DNA of 64,000 nucleotides from Gymnopilus junonius. Taxonomy: Eukaryota; Basidiomycota; Agaricomycetes; Agaricales; Galerinaceae. The translations under genes were made by a program, and so were the position numbers. Below, in pieces: positions 12,366 through 22,954 of this stretch. Position 1 is the first letter of the stretch; every line of letters begins with the position of its first letter. Where the stretch lies: NCBI GenBank assembly GCA_015501075.1, contig JADNYJ010000057.1, forward strand, positions 62,001 to 126,000, written 5' to 3'. The notes under the pieces are model-generated. The model was not told the DNA's origin and ran no database searches. It was given only the letters and a program-made list of their open reading frames with translations.

Positions 12366-13886
12366 TTACTTGATCTCGAGAAGTTTGACCTCTGCAAATC
12401 TTGATTAGAACATGCGATAGAGTAAATAGCTATAAGACAAACCAAAGACCAGGTTGGAATTGGCAGGAATGCCTTCTTGTTTCTTAGATCCATAGGCCAT
12501 GTTGGCAGGAATGCTGAGGACGCGTTCGCCTCCAACCTGCATGCCAACAATGCCCTCGTCCCAACCTACTCACTGTGAGTTGCGCACTGATTAGGAATAT
12601 TGATTTACTTGCCTTTAATGACCTCACCCTTGCCAAGGTGGAAAGTAAACTTGGAGAAAAATGTGAACACCGGTACCAGTGCGCAAAACAGTCGACTCAC
12701 AGGCTTTCCAGAAGTATTTTTGTCAAAGACTTTACCGTTCGTAAGCTTTCCGATGTATCTCATGCGTACTGTATTGCCTTTCTTCGCCTGGGACCCAGTC
12801 CCGACCTTAACGTCTTCGATCACGACGCCACCTGCAATGGTCTTTTTGGCAGTGGACTTGTCTCCTTTACCCACTTTCTTTTCCTTCTTTTCCTGGTCCT
12901 CTTGGTCCTTCTGTCCCTTCTCCGTGCCTTCAACCTTGTTGTCTTTCTTCTTCTTTTCCTGTTTCTCTGCTTTAAGCGTGGCATCTGTGTCAGAGGGGGC
13001 AGAAACTGCCTTGCCACCTTCAGCCTTCAGCTTCTTGTTCTTTTTGCTGGCAGATCCGGTCTTTTGCTCCCTTGTGACGTCTGATTCCCGAGGGCGTTTG
13101 GATGGTTTCGCTGGCTCTTCCTCGATTTCCTCAAAACGACTGGTTGGGCAATCAGTAATGGCCCAAGGAAAATAAACTTAATAAAGCGCGCCTGCCGTTG
13201 CTCTCAATACCGTCTAAATCATCAGGGTGCATCTCAACATCGGAGCTGACTTCGCGCAGGTCATAGGCGTCTTCGTCGTCAGAAGTCGAATAACCTTCCG
13301 AGTCACTTGGCTCTGCGTCGTCCATTTGTTCTACAGAATACATTCAAAAGAGTGTTGAGGAATAATCTAACAGAGACGTACTGATGTAGTTTCCAGTTAG
13401 GTAAACTTTGCTGAAAGATAATTAATCAGGCTTGGTGCCTAGGTCAATTTGGAGAACTCACTTCTTTCCTGTGGCCGATAAGGCGAATGGGGCCTCAGAA
13501 TCAAGTGTTACGTCGATGGTGGCATGTTCAATCTACCGAGGTATTTAGTTACTGAAGAAATAAGAAGACATGAATGATATTGCACCTTTCCAGGAGTGAG
13601 GGCGCAGAGGACAGTGGTCTCAAGCGGAATGTCCTCGTTCTCGTCTTCATCATCCTCTGAATCAGAGCCAGTTCCTTTGATAGGGGGTTCGAATGTGAGT
13701 TTCACGACAGTCCTGCCTTGGTCGGCAATTTTTTCGCCGAGGGAGACGTTCGTGATTCGAACATGGGCAGGAGAAGAGATTGTTTTTTGCTGTCCGCCTT
13801 CAAGGGTCAAGTGCCTAAGATAAAAAATGAGCAGAAGAAAGTAAAAGACGCGTCAGAACATACCAAAGTCCAAGAACAATAGACAT
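12366..13886 (-). CDS. FPR4: FKBP-type peptidyl-prolyl isomerase with nucleoplasmin-like N-terminus (Fpr3/Fpr4 type)
   Basis: A nucleolar/nuclear prolyl isomerase of the yeast Fpr3/Fpr4 and insect FKBP39 class, which acts as a histone chaperone. The N-terminal nucleoplasmin-like domain starts MSIVLGLW and includes [18 protein letters not shown] and [17 protein letters not shown]. Acidic tracts follow ([15 protein letters not shown]), then a lysine-rich nuclear/nucleolar segment (12880-13080). The C-terminal FK506-binding domain shows [24 protein letters not shown], then a Trp-containing stretch and [11 protein letters not shown], ending [10 protein letters not shown]. The order and about 370-residue size fit the family. 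The start at 13886 lies 149 bp from the divergent ARPC4 start. Confidence 0.92.
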
Positions 13887-14035
13887 TTTGAGGCGAATAT
13901 TCTCGGTAGCAGAGTTTGAGAAAGAGAAAGAAAAAATACCATTTATATGGACGCGAACTTTGACTACGGAACTTGCCGAAACTCCGCCCCCTGATAGCGC
14001 CTCTGCGTTTCGCAATGAACCTGCAGCACTCTGTC
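13887..14035. promoter_or_regulatory. Bidirectional promoter region, FKBP / ARPC4
   Basis: 149 bp between two divergent start codons. The ARPC4 side is placed by its ATG-only first exon. Shared promoter function is inferred from spacing alone. Confidence 0.5.
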
Positions 14036-14862
14036 ATGGTGAGCGTGCACACTCCTTTCACCACATACCGCTGACGACAATTCCAGTCTAATGTCCTCAG
14101 GCCCTATTTAGCAGCGGTTAGGTCGACCCTCACAGCCGCCTTGACCTTGGAGAACTTCTCGTCCCAGGTCAGCGAATTATCATCATCGGGACAGCCAGAA
14201 ATCCGTGACCAATTTCAATCAACAGGTTGTAGAACGACATAACAAACCGGAGGTCGAAGCTGGGTGTGTTCCTTCCTTGAAATATGAAGCAAAAAATTAC
14301 TGATTGGCATTCAATAGGACATCCAAGGAAGTGCTGCTCAATCCCCTGACAATCTCGCGAAACGAAAATGAACGCGTCTTCATCGAGCCTTCCATCAATT
14401 CAATTCGACTTAGCATTAAGATCAAGCAAGCTGATGAGATCGAACGGATCCTATGCAATAAATTCACGAGGTTCATGATGCAGAGGGCAGAGAGTTTCAT
14501 TGTGCTGCGGCGCAAACCAGTTCCGGTATGCCTTGGTTATATCTTACTTCTTTCTTGCTTGTAGTCATCGAATTGAAGGGATATGATATATCATTTTTGA
14601 TAACCAACACGCATACGGAGACTATGCTAAAGCACAAGATCGTTGACTTCATCATTCAGTATGTTGGGGAAATTGACTTTTTCTATCCTCGGGAACTCAT
14701 TACGCTTCAGGTTTATGGAAGAGGTAGACAAAGAAATTAGTGAGATGAAACTGAGTTTAAATGCAAGGGCACGTATTGTTGCGGAATCATATCTCACAGC
14801 CGTAAGTGCACTTTGACCGTGCAGGTGCATTTTCTAATCACATTGTTCAGATACAAGGTTAA
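14036..14862 (+). CDS. ARPC4: Arp2/3 complex subunit 4 (p20-Arc)
   Basis: A core subunit of the Arp2/3 complex that nucleates branched actin at sites of endocytosis and polar growth. The joined exons read [90 protein letters not shown] and [20 protein letters not shown]. This is the full length of about 168 residues and very close to animal p20. The first exon is only the ATG at 14036-14038. A 48-nt intron (14039-14086, GTGAGC to TTCCAG with a CTGAC branch site) joins it to [10 protein letters not shown]. The last intron begins GTAAGT after YLTA and the last exon adds IQG before TAA at 14860-14862. The nearer ATG at 14091 runs into a stop after six codons and is out of frame. Confidence 0.93.
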
Positions 14863-15017
14863 ATAGGATACCCAGTATTTGTATGGTTTACTGAGACTGA
14901 ACAACTTTCACCCAACGTGCCCTTCGTGCCTCCACTTTACTCGGTACTCTATCCATTCCCTCTAGGATCCTGGTTTCCTTTGATCAAAAGTAATGACATG
15001 GGTCGTCAGGTATGCAT

Positions 15018-15629
15018 TTAGGCAATTGGAAAAGAGTTTAGTCGGCTCTCGAGTCGTCCTTTGACGTGGTCCCTCCACTCCCAGTCTAAGATCGCGTATC
15101 CCTTGACGTCCGCAAATGTTCCGTCAGGCAGCTTCCAAGCTTCCTTTCTGTCTGCCTCTAATCTCGCACCTGCAACCTTTTCCAGCCAACCTCGCATGCC
15201 CTCATTGTTAGCCCCCGTCTCGAATGTTACTCGATGAAACTTTTTCTCTTCAAAAGCGTATTGCAATAACACATGTAGCACTTCTGTAGCGAATTGCTGT
15301 CCATGGAAATCAGGCATGACGATGATCCCCGCTTCGCAAGATGCATGATCATCATCGATATTGAAATAACCTGACATTCCAGCAAATCGCTTAGTCCCTT
15401 CCTTTTCAACGTAGTGTATATAAAGGTCGATGATTCTTTCATTTTTCGCTCGAGCTTCGCGCCGGATCCGAACCTCATCTGCTGTCATGTGTTCCGGTAG
15501 AAAGCGCAGAAATCGACGGGTTACGGGATGAGTTCTGCAAAGAGCAACGGCCTCGTCGTCGCTTGGCAAGGGAGAGACAAGTCGGATCCTTTTCCAAGGC
15601 GATTCCAGGACGATTTCATGTTGAGGCAT
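15018..15629 (-). CDS. GNAT-family N-acetyltransferase
   Basis: A single-exon gene of 203 residues with the acetyl-CoA-dependent N-acetyltransferase fold of the RimJ/RimL subgroup. The N-terminal strand reads RIRLVSPLPSDDEAVAL. The middle shows AGMSGYFNID and EAGIIVMPDFHGQQFATEVL, where the HGQQFATE stretch occupies the position of the acetyl-CoA-binding loop. A later strand FHRVTFETGANNEGMRGWLE is the usual 'neighbour' motif. The substrate (a small amine or a protein N-terminus) cannot be told from sequence. It converges with ARPC4, with 155 bp between stops. Confidence 0.85.
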   Translation of the reverse strand: MPQHEIVLESPWKRIRLVSPLPSDDEAVALCRTHPVTRRFLRFLPEHMTADEVRIRREARAKNERIIDLYIHYVEKEGTKRFAGMSGYFNIDDDHASCEAGIIVMPDFHGQQFATEVLHVLLQYAFEEKKFHRVTFETGANNEGMRGWLEKVAGARLEADRKEAWKLPDGTFADVKGYAILDWEWRDHVKGRLESRLNSFPIA

Positions 15630-16160
15630 TGGATGAAAGTAAAGATTCGTGACTCGGGATTTTAAATTGTTGACTTTCTAGCGGCAAAGGCCAGGCACCT
15701 GGGGAAGTGCCTCATGGCTTGAATCCGAAAAAATACGATGTTTGCGGATATCATAAAATTTGGCTAACCATCATCGACTAGCGTTTGTAATAAGGGTATG
15801 TTTCAAGAGACTACAGCAGTACTTCACTTGGGACATGAACGGCAATTATTTGTAGTCAAATTTCAAATACTAAGTATCGTAGAAGTTATTGTAAGCCATA
15901 AGCAATAGGCAGCATGTGGTAGTAGTGCAAGTGCAACATATAAGTAACAAACTTCAGCTGGCCAGCAAAAAAGGTAGAGTATAGGAATGAAAAGCTGGGT
16001 TCCAGAATCAAACTCGACTGAAAAAAGGAAATAAAAAACGACTATGTACGGAGTTTACTGATCTGTATCTGACCTGTATGCATGAGCACATACAAAACAT
16101 CTTGTATGCAATCTGGTTAGGCAATTTGGCTGTTCCGGACTCCGAACAATTCAATCAATT
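15630..16160. other. Intergenic region, no gene seen
   Basis: 531 bp, AT-rich, between the start of the acetyltransferase gene and the stop of the helicase gene on the same strand. No ORF or structured RNA could be supported. Confidence 0.5.
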
Positions 16161-19100
16161 CTAGAATAAATGGTTTAATTCATCATATATCGCAGGGAGT
16201 AGATAATACAAATCACCTTGAAGTCGCGCCTCCCTTTGTTGACGCTGTGTTTCAGTCCTCTTTGTGCCGGAGAACGCCTGAAAAAAGTGAAATGTCAAAA
16301 AAGGGGAAGACCAAGGAAAAGGTAGAGCGCAATGCACTTGTTGAATGAGTTGTTTCTTCTTCTCTTGAATTTCAAGGACTCTGGATTCGACAGTGTCCTC
16401 CGCTATGAGCTGGTAGACATGAACGTTTTTCTTCTGACCGATACGATTAACCCTGTCGACCGCTTGACTTTCGATGCCTTCCTGTTGGACGGCACATTTT
16501 TTCGTGTTGGGTAGACAATAATATTTGAGATTGTCATATACATACCTGCCACCATCTGAAAAACACTTCATGAGCAAAGACGTAATATACCGAGTGTCAA
16601 AATACTCACGGGTCCATTCTACGGCAAGGTCGTATTGCATGTTAACAACTGGCTCGAACGCAATCAAAATTAAAACTTACAGATAAACGTTGTTTGCCAC
16701 TGAATCAGATCTAAAGCATAAGTAAACAAATCTAGAAAACAGCTAAACTCGCACCAGTTAAGTTGAGGCCAAGGGCACCCTAGTGTACCATTAAGCGACG
16801 TCACTCCCTGATGCTCAATACCATGACCTACCGCTTTCAAAGACAAGAGCATAACGCGAGGATTTTCCTCAGATACTTCGAAAGAGACCTCATCATGTCC
16901 TCGGGCTTTCCCTTTTCCTTTGACCTTCAACTTCCTTTGTGTGATGGGAGGCTCATCTGCCGAGTAGTCTGTGTCGCTGTCGTCGTTTATAACGAAATCA
17001 TCATCACTACCATTGTCTTTTGCATCGTTTTTCGTGGTAGCAGGAGTGCTTGCGTTTCTAGTTCTCCTGCCAGTCGAAGGAGATGCTTCTTCAATTGGTA
17101 CAGAAAAACAGGCTATCGCTTCTTGCCTCCTCTTTGCAGACATTTGGCCATCAAAGCGAACAAATGGAATGCTAAATAAAGATCGGTCAGTAACAGCAAA
17201 TTTGATATTAGTGACGCGTCGTACCCTGCCTCTTCCAAAGCTTCCGCAACCTGTGTGTTGCGATTAAAAGGAATCAATTTCCATCATTAACATCCATACC
17301 TTGTCAATGAATGAGGTGAATTGGGAAAAAACAAGCGATTTCTCAGTGGCGGGAGTAAGCTTTAGAAGATGTATTAGTTGTTCGATTTTTGCGGACGAGC
17401 CTCCACGAATGCTTTCCGACTCTTCGAATCTGAAGGGTTTTTGGGTTAGATCAGTAGGAGGAGGGGGTTCAATTAAATCGGCCGTTGTCAAGATACGGCG
17501 ATCCTACGGCATGGATGTAAGTACGGGTGCTCTATGCAAAGGGTGAGAGCTATACCAAGGGACACTTAGGATCTCGAGATAGAATTTCCGTAATGCTAAG
17601 AAGTTATTGATTAAAGCTTTTCCAATTAGTGTAAGCAACACTGTACCAGGCGAGACAGAAAGGATGAGCACAGGTTGTGATCCTGGACTCGTTAGAAAGG
17701 ACTTGGAAGCAGATGGGACATTCTTCGCAGTCTTCGACCGCTTGAGCAAGACGTCCTTGCAATGCGAACTTTTCCTCAGGAGTAAGTGCAATTGCTTTCG
17801 AAGCAGACCCGATATTGGCATCAGTAGAGCGGAGTTGCTCGAGATAATTTACCGGAACAAGGCCAGGGTGCAAAGCGATCTGTCTCATTCGAGTGAGCAT
17901 ACTTAGGATGTTAGATTGCACCTAGTTGCAGACGTGAGCAACGCTTTAGAATTGAATTAAGTCAAGAATTTCACCACAGCAGCTGATTGTCCGGCGAGGG
18001 CGGTCTGCACGCGTTGCTTCGATAATTCTTCGACCTCGTCATATAAACACTGTTTGGGAAGTATTACATTAATGTTTGATGAGTATTTTTTGCAATATTT
18101 ACCCTTGCATCATTGTTGAGCGCAACAGGAACCTTGATCCATTCCACCTCAAGAGATCGTTAGTACAAACTGAGTATCGCATCGAAATATTTACTTACAG
18201 GTGGTAACTCGATAATGGATTTCCCTTGGCTATCTTGCATCTGATTGAATCCCATTTAATATTTTTAAGACAATGAGATAAAGGATTTTACTTCTTTCGT
18301 CCGGCGAATGCATATATGGCTCATCAATACCTGGAATGATCAAGTAAGGAGTTACAGACCCTTGCATTTTGTTGGAAGACTTGTCAAACTTACCTTCAGA
18401 AGCTCAGCGCCAGAAGGCTCTCCGTTTTTGAGAGGCCGGAGAAGCAATCGTTTGAAGAAGTCTTCGTTGTCTAACGGACGACAAATTTTCAAAAAGGTCA
18501 AAATTGACCCAAGATCCTATGGGTTTCAACTTATTAACTACAATCTAACAACCAAGGAGACAACGAGCACACTCTTGGGGAGTTGATCTGCATTTTCAGG
18601 GCGTTATTCAGATCGTAAGACGGCGAAGAAAAGAAACATACTATAGGTGTACCCGTCAGTACCCAATGCCTCGAAGCATTTAGGGCTACGACGCCTTTCG
18701 CCATCTTAGTCTTCGGGTTTCGAATTGTGTGGCCTTCATCAAGAATGATTCTCTGCGACGAATATTAATCATTCGATATGATGAGATAGGTCTACTAAAA
18801 GCTGCGCAAACCTTCCAAGGAACTTCAAACAAGTTCTTCTCCCCCTTCTGCTTCTTCTTACTGGACCCACTTCCGGAGTTGGATCCTTCGCCATGTTCCC
18901 CGGATACAGTCTGATAGGTGGTGATCACTACATCGTATTTCTGAAGCTCAGCAGCGCTCAGTCCTCTACCGCTCCCATAGTATATGCAACTAGAAAGAAC
19001 TCCACGTGTGCAGTGATCAGCAATTTGTTTCTCCCAATTTGATAGAATAGAAAGAGGAACGACTGTGAACAGAATCAGCCAACGTCATTGAGGAAGCAAA

Positions 19101-21280
19101 GGGCCAACCTATCAATGTTGACCGGGAAAATCCAGGGTCTACATCCTTCTTGGTTGCAAGGATTAAAGCAAGCATTGTGAGGGTTTTACCCTGAGAACTT
19201 GATCAGAACGTAGTGTGACCTCTTCTTAATGAACTTACTAAACCCTGTAAAAAGGCGAGAATTTACTAAAAAACATCAATTGAATTCAAGTTATCATACC
19301 ATTGCATCTGCACATAGCGCGCCTTTGCCAAGAGGTGGGGGTACCTCCTGGGGGTTTTTGTGGCAACTTTAGTAGCGAAGTGAGCATCTTTGTTTTGCTC
19401 CGTTTCAGCATTTCACTTACGGTTGTAGTAATATTTCTAAAAGAATAAACGTAAATTGTTGGTTATAAAAACTTTGCGTAGGTAGGAAGGCTCACTTGAT
19501 TGCCTCTTGTTCGAACCTGCCAGAATTGGACAGGCCTATCCGTTTCCTTTGTCGGCAGGATAGGATTTTCACGCTCGATACACCATTGAAGCGCTTGCAG
19601 CTAGACAAGAAAGGTTCAGAAAACGAAGTTGTCTCAAACGCAGTTGGTTTCCGCCTGACCTGGTGCTTAAGAAGGTCTACTTTCAACTCGCCAGTCGCAA
19701 TGCTGGGAGGATTTGGGTAGAGTGGCATGTTCAGAATATCTTCATTCAAGCATAATGTATCCAACAAGGAACCACGCCTGCCTTCATCGTCCACCTTCTC
19801 AAGCCCATTGAGAATTTGCTTTAGTTCAGCTGCTTTTTGGATGGCTTCTTGTTGTTTACGAACAGCCTCCTGTTGGGCGGCCGCTTGTGCTGGTGTGAGT
19901 GACCGCTGTGAAGATATGGCAGAAGGAACAGCTGTAATGCTGGCTGCAGATATATTTGTCCTAACACTGGCAGACGGACGTGTCGAACTGCTTGGAAAGC
20001 CACGTTGGTGTGGAGTGGCCCAAATCAAAGCGGGTTCCAGTTCTCTTCTTTTATCAGAAGGACCGAAAATTTTAAGCGTGCTAGACCGATCTTTCAAGTT
20101 CATTATAAAAGTCACCTTCAAAATCACTTACATGGAAAGAGTATATGCCCTAGATCCTCCAACTACGTACGTTGAGTTGGCGAGTAATGGGTATAGAAAA
20201 CAGTGAACAACCATCACGTACGGTTACCGTCATTTATTACTCCTTCCACTGTCACTGCCCGCCTATCCAGCAAAGGTGCTAGTTTTCCGGCAACATTTCG
20301 AGGAAGATGACCAACTTGTACACGCCCAATGTTCTTGACTTGGATTGCATTTCTGGAGAAGTAATGAAAAATAAAGCATAATACTTAAAAGAAACATATA
20401 TACCTATCGTAGGGGTTTTGTGGCTCCCGGACTAAGAGGACCTCCTCTCCTGGGCCGACCATACCTACTTGTGTATCAGCAGGCGTTGAGTAGTTTGATA
20501 AAGCGGAAGTGAACAAACCTCTGTAGTACTGAATACCGACGACATTCGTATTCATGGCGCAGTAGAGTTCATCTAGTGCTTCCTCTTCAGGTTCATCTTC
20601 AGCCATCTCTTGCGAAGGAGGCGGAACTGATGAGGGACCAGGCAATGATGTCCTCGCCGTTTGGGACGAACGATCTAGCCCTGCTTGGGCTGCTGTTCTT
20701 TTGGCTTGATTTGGTACCCCAGCAATTGCAGAACTAGCCCTTCGGAGTACTTGATGTTGTGCCATCGCAGGGATATCGGCAGGGTCTACCCGCCTCAATG
20801 AGATCGCCATTCTGACTTTGTTCTGATCTGTTGGCCTGCATAGTTCCAGATGCTGATATGAATCAACCAGAAAAAAAACGCCGAGACTTACTTCAGAGAT
20901 TCAAAACCTGCAATTCCCTTTTCAGGTATCAAAGCTAATTGAGTCAGAATATGCAGTGTAACGCATCCCCTAGTTCCAATTTAGCTGGGTGTCAGATACG
21001 GACGGAAGAAAATGAGCTTGCCAATGGCGCCATTCGACGGTCTCTCCAAGTTCATTTGCCATGGTTCGACCATACCGCAGTGTACCAACGGGTAAAGCAG
21101 TGTCCTTAGCGCATATATGTAAGCTAGCAAGCTGGTAGAAGAACAAGAAGTCAGACTTTGCATGGTCCAGGTGCATGGCATTTGGCTCTCGTGCTCTTGC
21201 TGTACTGTATAATGAAATAAGGCGGCGTCTGCTAGCAGAAAATGTTGCGGACGTACTCCAACAGCATGGCTGATTGACAT
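16161..21280 (-). CDS. HLTF/RAD5-like SNF2 helicase with PARP-type zinc finger, HIRAN and RING domains
   Basis: A nuclear ATP-dependent DNA translocase and probable E3 ubiquitin ligase of the HLTF/Rad5 class, which acts at stalled replication forks. Order of parts: (1) a PARP-type zinc finger, [10 protein letters not shown] and [19 protein letters not shown], then RHWGC, giving the C/C/H/C ligands; (2) a disordered stretch; (3) a HIRAN domain ([42 protein letters not shown]); (4) SNF2 motifs, Walker A ADAMGLGKTLTM and box [12 protein letters not shown]; (5) a RING finger [20 protein letters not shown] inserted between the helicase lobes; (6) helicase C with [20 protein letters not shown] and a QLIQQ tail. 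The start at 21280 gives MSISHAVG spliced to YSKSTRAKC. About twenty exons are needed. The PARP-type finger is absent from yeast Rad5 and human HLTF. Confidence 0.9.
19239..19244 (-). other. 6-nt microexon inside the Walker A motif of the helicase gene
   Basis: The exon ending GCAGATGCAATG (ADAM) is followed by a 55-nt intron (19245-19299, GTATGA to TTACAG). Then comes GGTTTA (Gly-Leu) and a 48-nt intron (19191-19238, GTAAGT to TCTCAG), and the next exon starts GGTAAAACC (GKT). Only this split restores the invariant DAMGLGKT motif. Confidence 0.85.
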
Positions 21281-21421
21281 CCGTGGACGTAAAGTGTATC
21301 AGAACCAGTCGCGTAACACGGTTTCAGTCACAACGCGTCGAACAAACAAACCCCAACGCGTCAAATTGGGCTTGACTCTTTACAGCAATCGAGCCTCTGC
21401 CTTTGTCCGCCTCTCGTCACC
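21281..21421. promoter_or_regulatory. Bidirectional promoter region, HLTF-like helicase / NSE4
   Basis: 141 bp between two divergent start codons of two genome-maintenance genes. It contains an ACGCGTC-type element around 21332-21338 and again (ACGCGTC) around 21356-21362. These resemble the MluI cell-cycle box of fungal G1/S genes, an inference from the short motif only. Confidence 0.5.
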
Positions 21422-22772
21422 ATGTCCGACTTCGAAATGAATCGAGGCGACGGTAAATCACAGCCTTAAAGTCCACCTTAACACAGAACTAATTATGTCC
21501 TTCAAATACTTAAGATATGGTCTTCGACCCCGATCAGGATCCAGAAGAAAAACGCGCCGTCCGTCAGAACTATCGCTCGTTAACAAAGAAAATCGAAGGC
21601 ACGATCTTCATTCTTCATTTGTTAACTTTCCCTGACATTCCATTTGCATTGAAGAGCACCAGGGGAATCCAAATGACTTCGCAACGGAAGAGCTCCTCTC
21701 TCAAGTACAGAAAGCAGATAAACTATTCAACAAAGGTACTTGGATATGTCATGCCACAAACCTCACCATGAAACCCCCCTTTTTTTTGTAGTCAAAGGAC
21801 CTCAAGAGGCCACTTTGGATTCTCATCTACTTCTGATGGCGTCCAATATGGGTGCCCAGAAAGCCCGCGCAATGAAATCCGGGTCAGGTGCATTCGACGT
21901 AGATGATTTCATTTCAAAGCTGGTTCGATATATGGGCGGACAGAAAGCTGTGGAAGACACCTTCCCAGAGGATTCTGATGAAGACGACAGACAAGATGAA
22001 AGCTCGCCCCTTGATTGGGAAAGGATAGGTCGTAAAGCCATGGCGAAGAGTCGGCGCGTTCCGACTATGGGATTTATGTATGTTTTTCTCTCTTAACTAT
22101 TTCTTCACTTAACCCTTTTAGGCTTGGGCCACTCTCCATCGAACAGAAGAAAAGGACAGTCACAAAGCGGTCGAAACTGGAAAAGAACAAAGAGGATGAA
22201 AGGAAACCTCAGGAACTCAGAGAAGAAGACATCCAACGGTCTGAAAACGAAACCACAAAGAATGTGGCTATCGTAAGTATAGTTCGAGCTATAGTATGAT
22301 ATGGCTCTATTTTTGACGCACGTCAAGCTTCTAGCCATCTTAAAGGACAATCCCGACCCTGTTAACATTTTCAGGTTTGTTGTGAATCCGAATGACTTTG
22401 CTCAATCAGTCGAAAACATATTCTATCTCTCGTTCCTCATTCGAGACGCTAAAGTGGCATTTGAGACAGTGGATGGAGAGCCTGTTATATGTAAGATCAC
22501 TACTAATATTTTCAACTGTTATTTACACATTTGCCTGCCTAGACCTCTGTCATCCACCAACCGAGAAGGATTATGAAGATGGTCTGAAAAAGAACCAGAT
22601 GGTGCTGGAATTTGATATGGCAACATGGAAAGTATGTTACACCCACTACTCTCCATGACATAAAATGACACTGCATTTGTAGCGTGCGATAGACGTTTTC
22701 AATATCACCGACTCTATGATACCCCAGAGACCGCCAGCAAGAACACGACTGGGAGATAAATGGTATGGTTGA
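21422..22772 (+). CDS. NSE4: Non-structural maintenance of chromosomes element 4 (NSE4, SMC5/6 kleisin)
   Basis: The kleisin subunit that bridges the SMC5 and SMC6 heads in the DNA-repair and sumoylation complex. The N-terminal part reads EEKRAVRQNYRSLTKKIEG, the helical SMC6-neck contact. The middle has LDSHLLLMASNMGAQKARAM and DWERIGRKAMAKSRRVPTM followed by LGPLSIEQKKR. The conserved C-terminal winged-helix shows NPDPVNIFRFVVNPNDFAQS, ENIFYLSFLIRDAKVAFE and QMVLEFDMATWKRAIDVFNI. The length is about 300 residues over seven or so exons, normal for fungi. The start is the ATG at 21422 (MSDFEMNRG) and the stop is TGA at 22770-22772. It converges with the GH17-like gene, 182 bp apart. Confidence 0.93.
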
Positions 22773-22954
22773 ATACGCTTGCCGACCCGGACCTTGTAAT
22801 TGCCGATCCAGTTCGGGACTTTCTTATTTTCATGTAGCTGCCATGCTTAATGTGTACTGTATTTATTTATAATTTGACCTTTCTGTGAATAAAAATGACC
22901 ATAAGAACCGTAACCATAAATCAATAAACACCTGTATCTAACCCTCTGCAACGT

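Noticed and set aside
14091..14111. ATG at 14091 as the ARPC4 start
   Set aside because: It is out of frame with LRPYLAAV and meets a stop after six codons.
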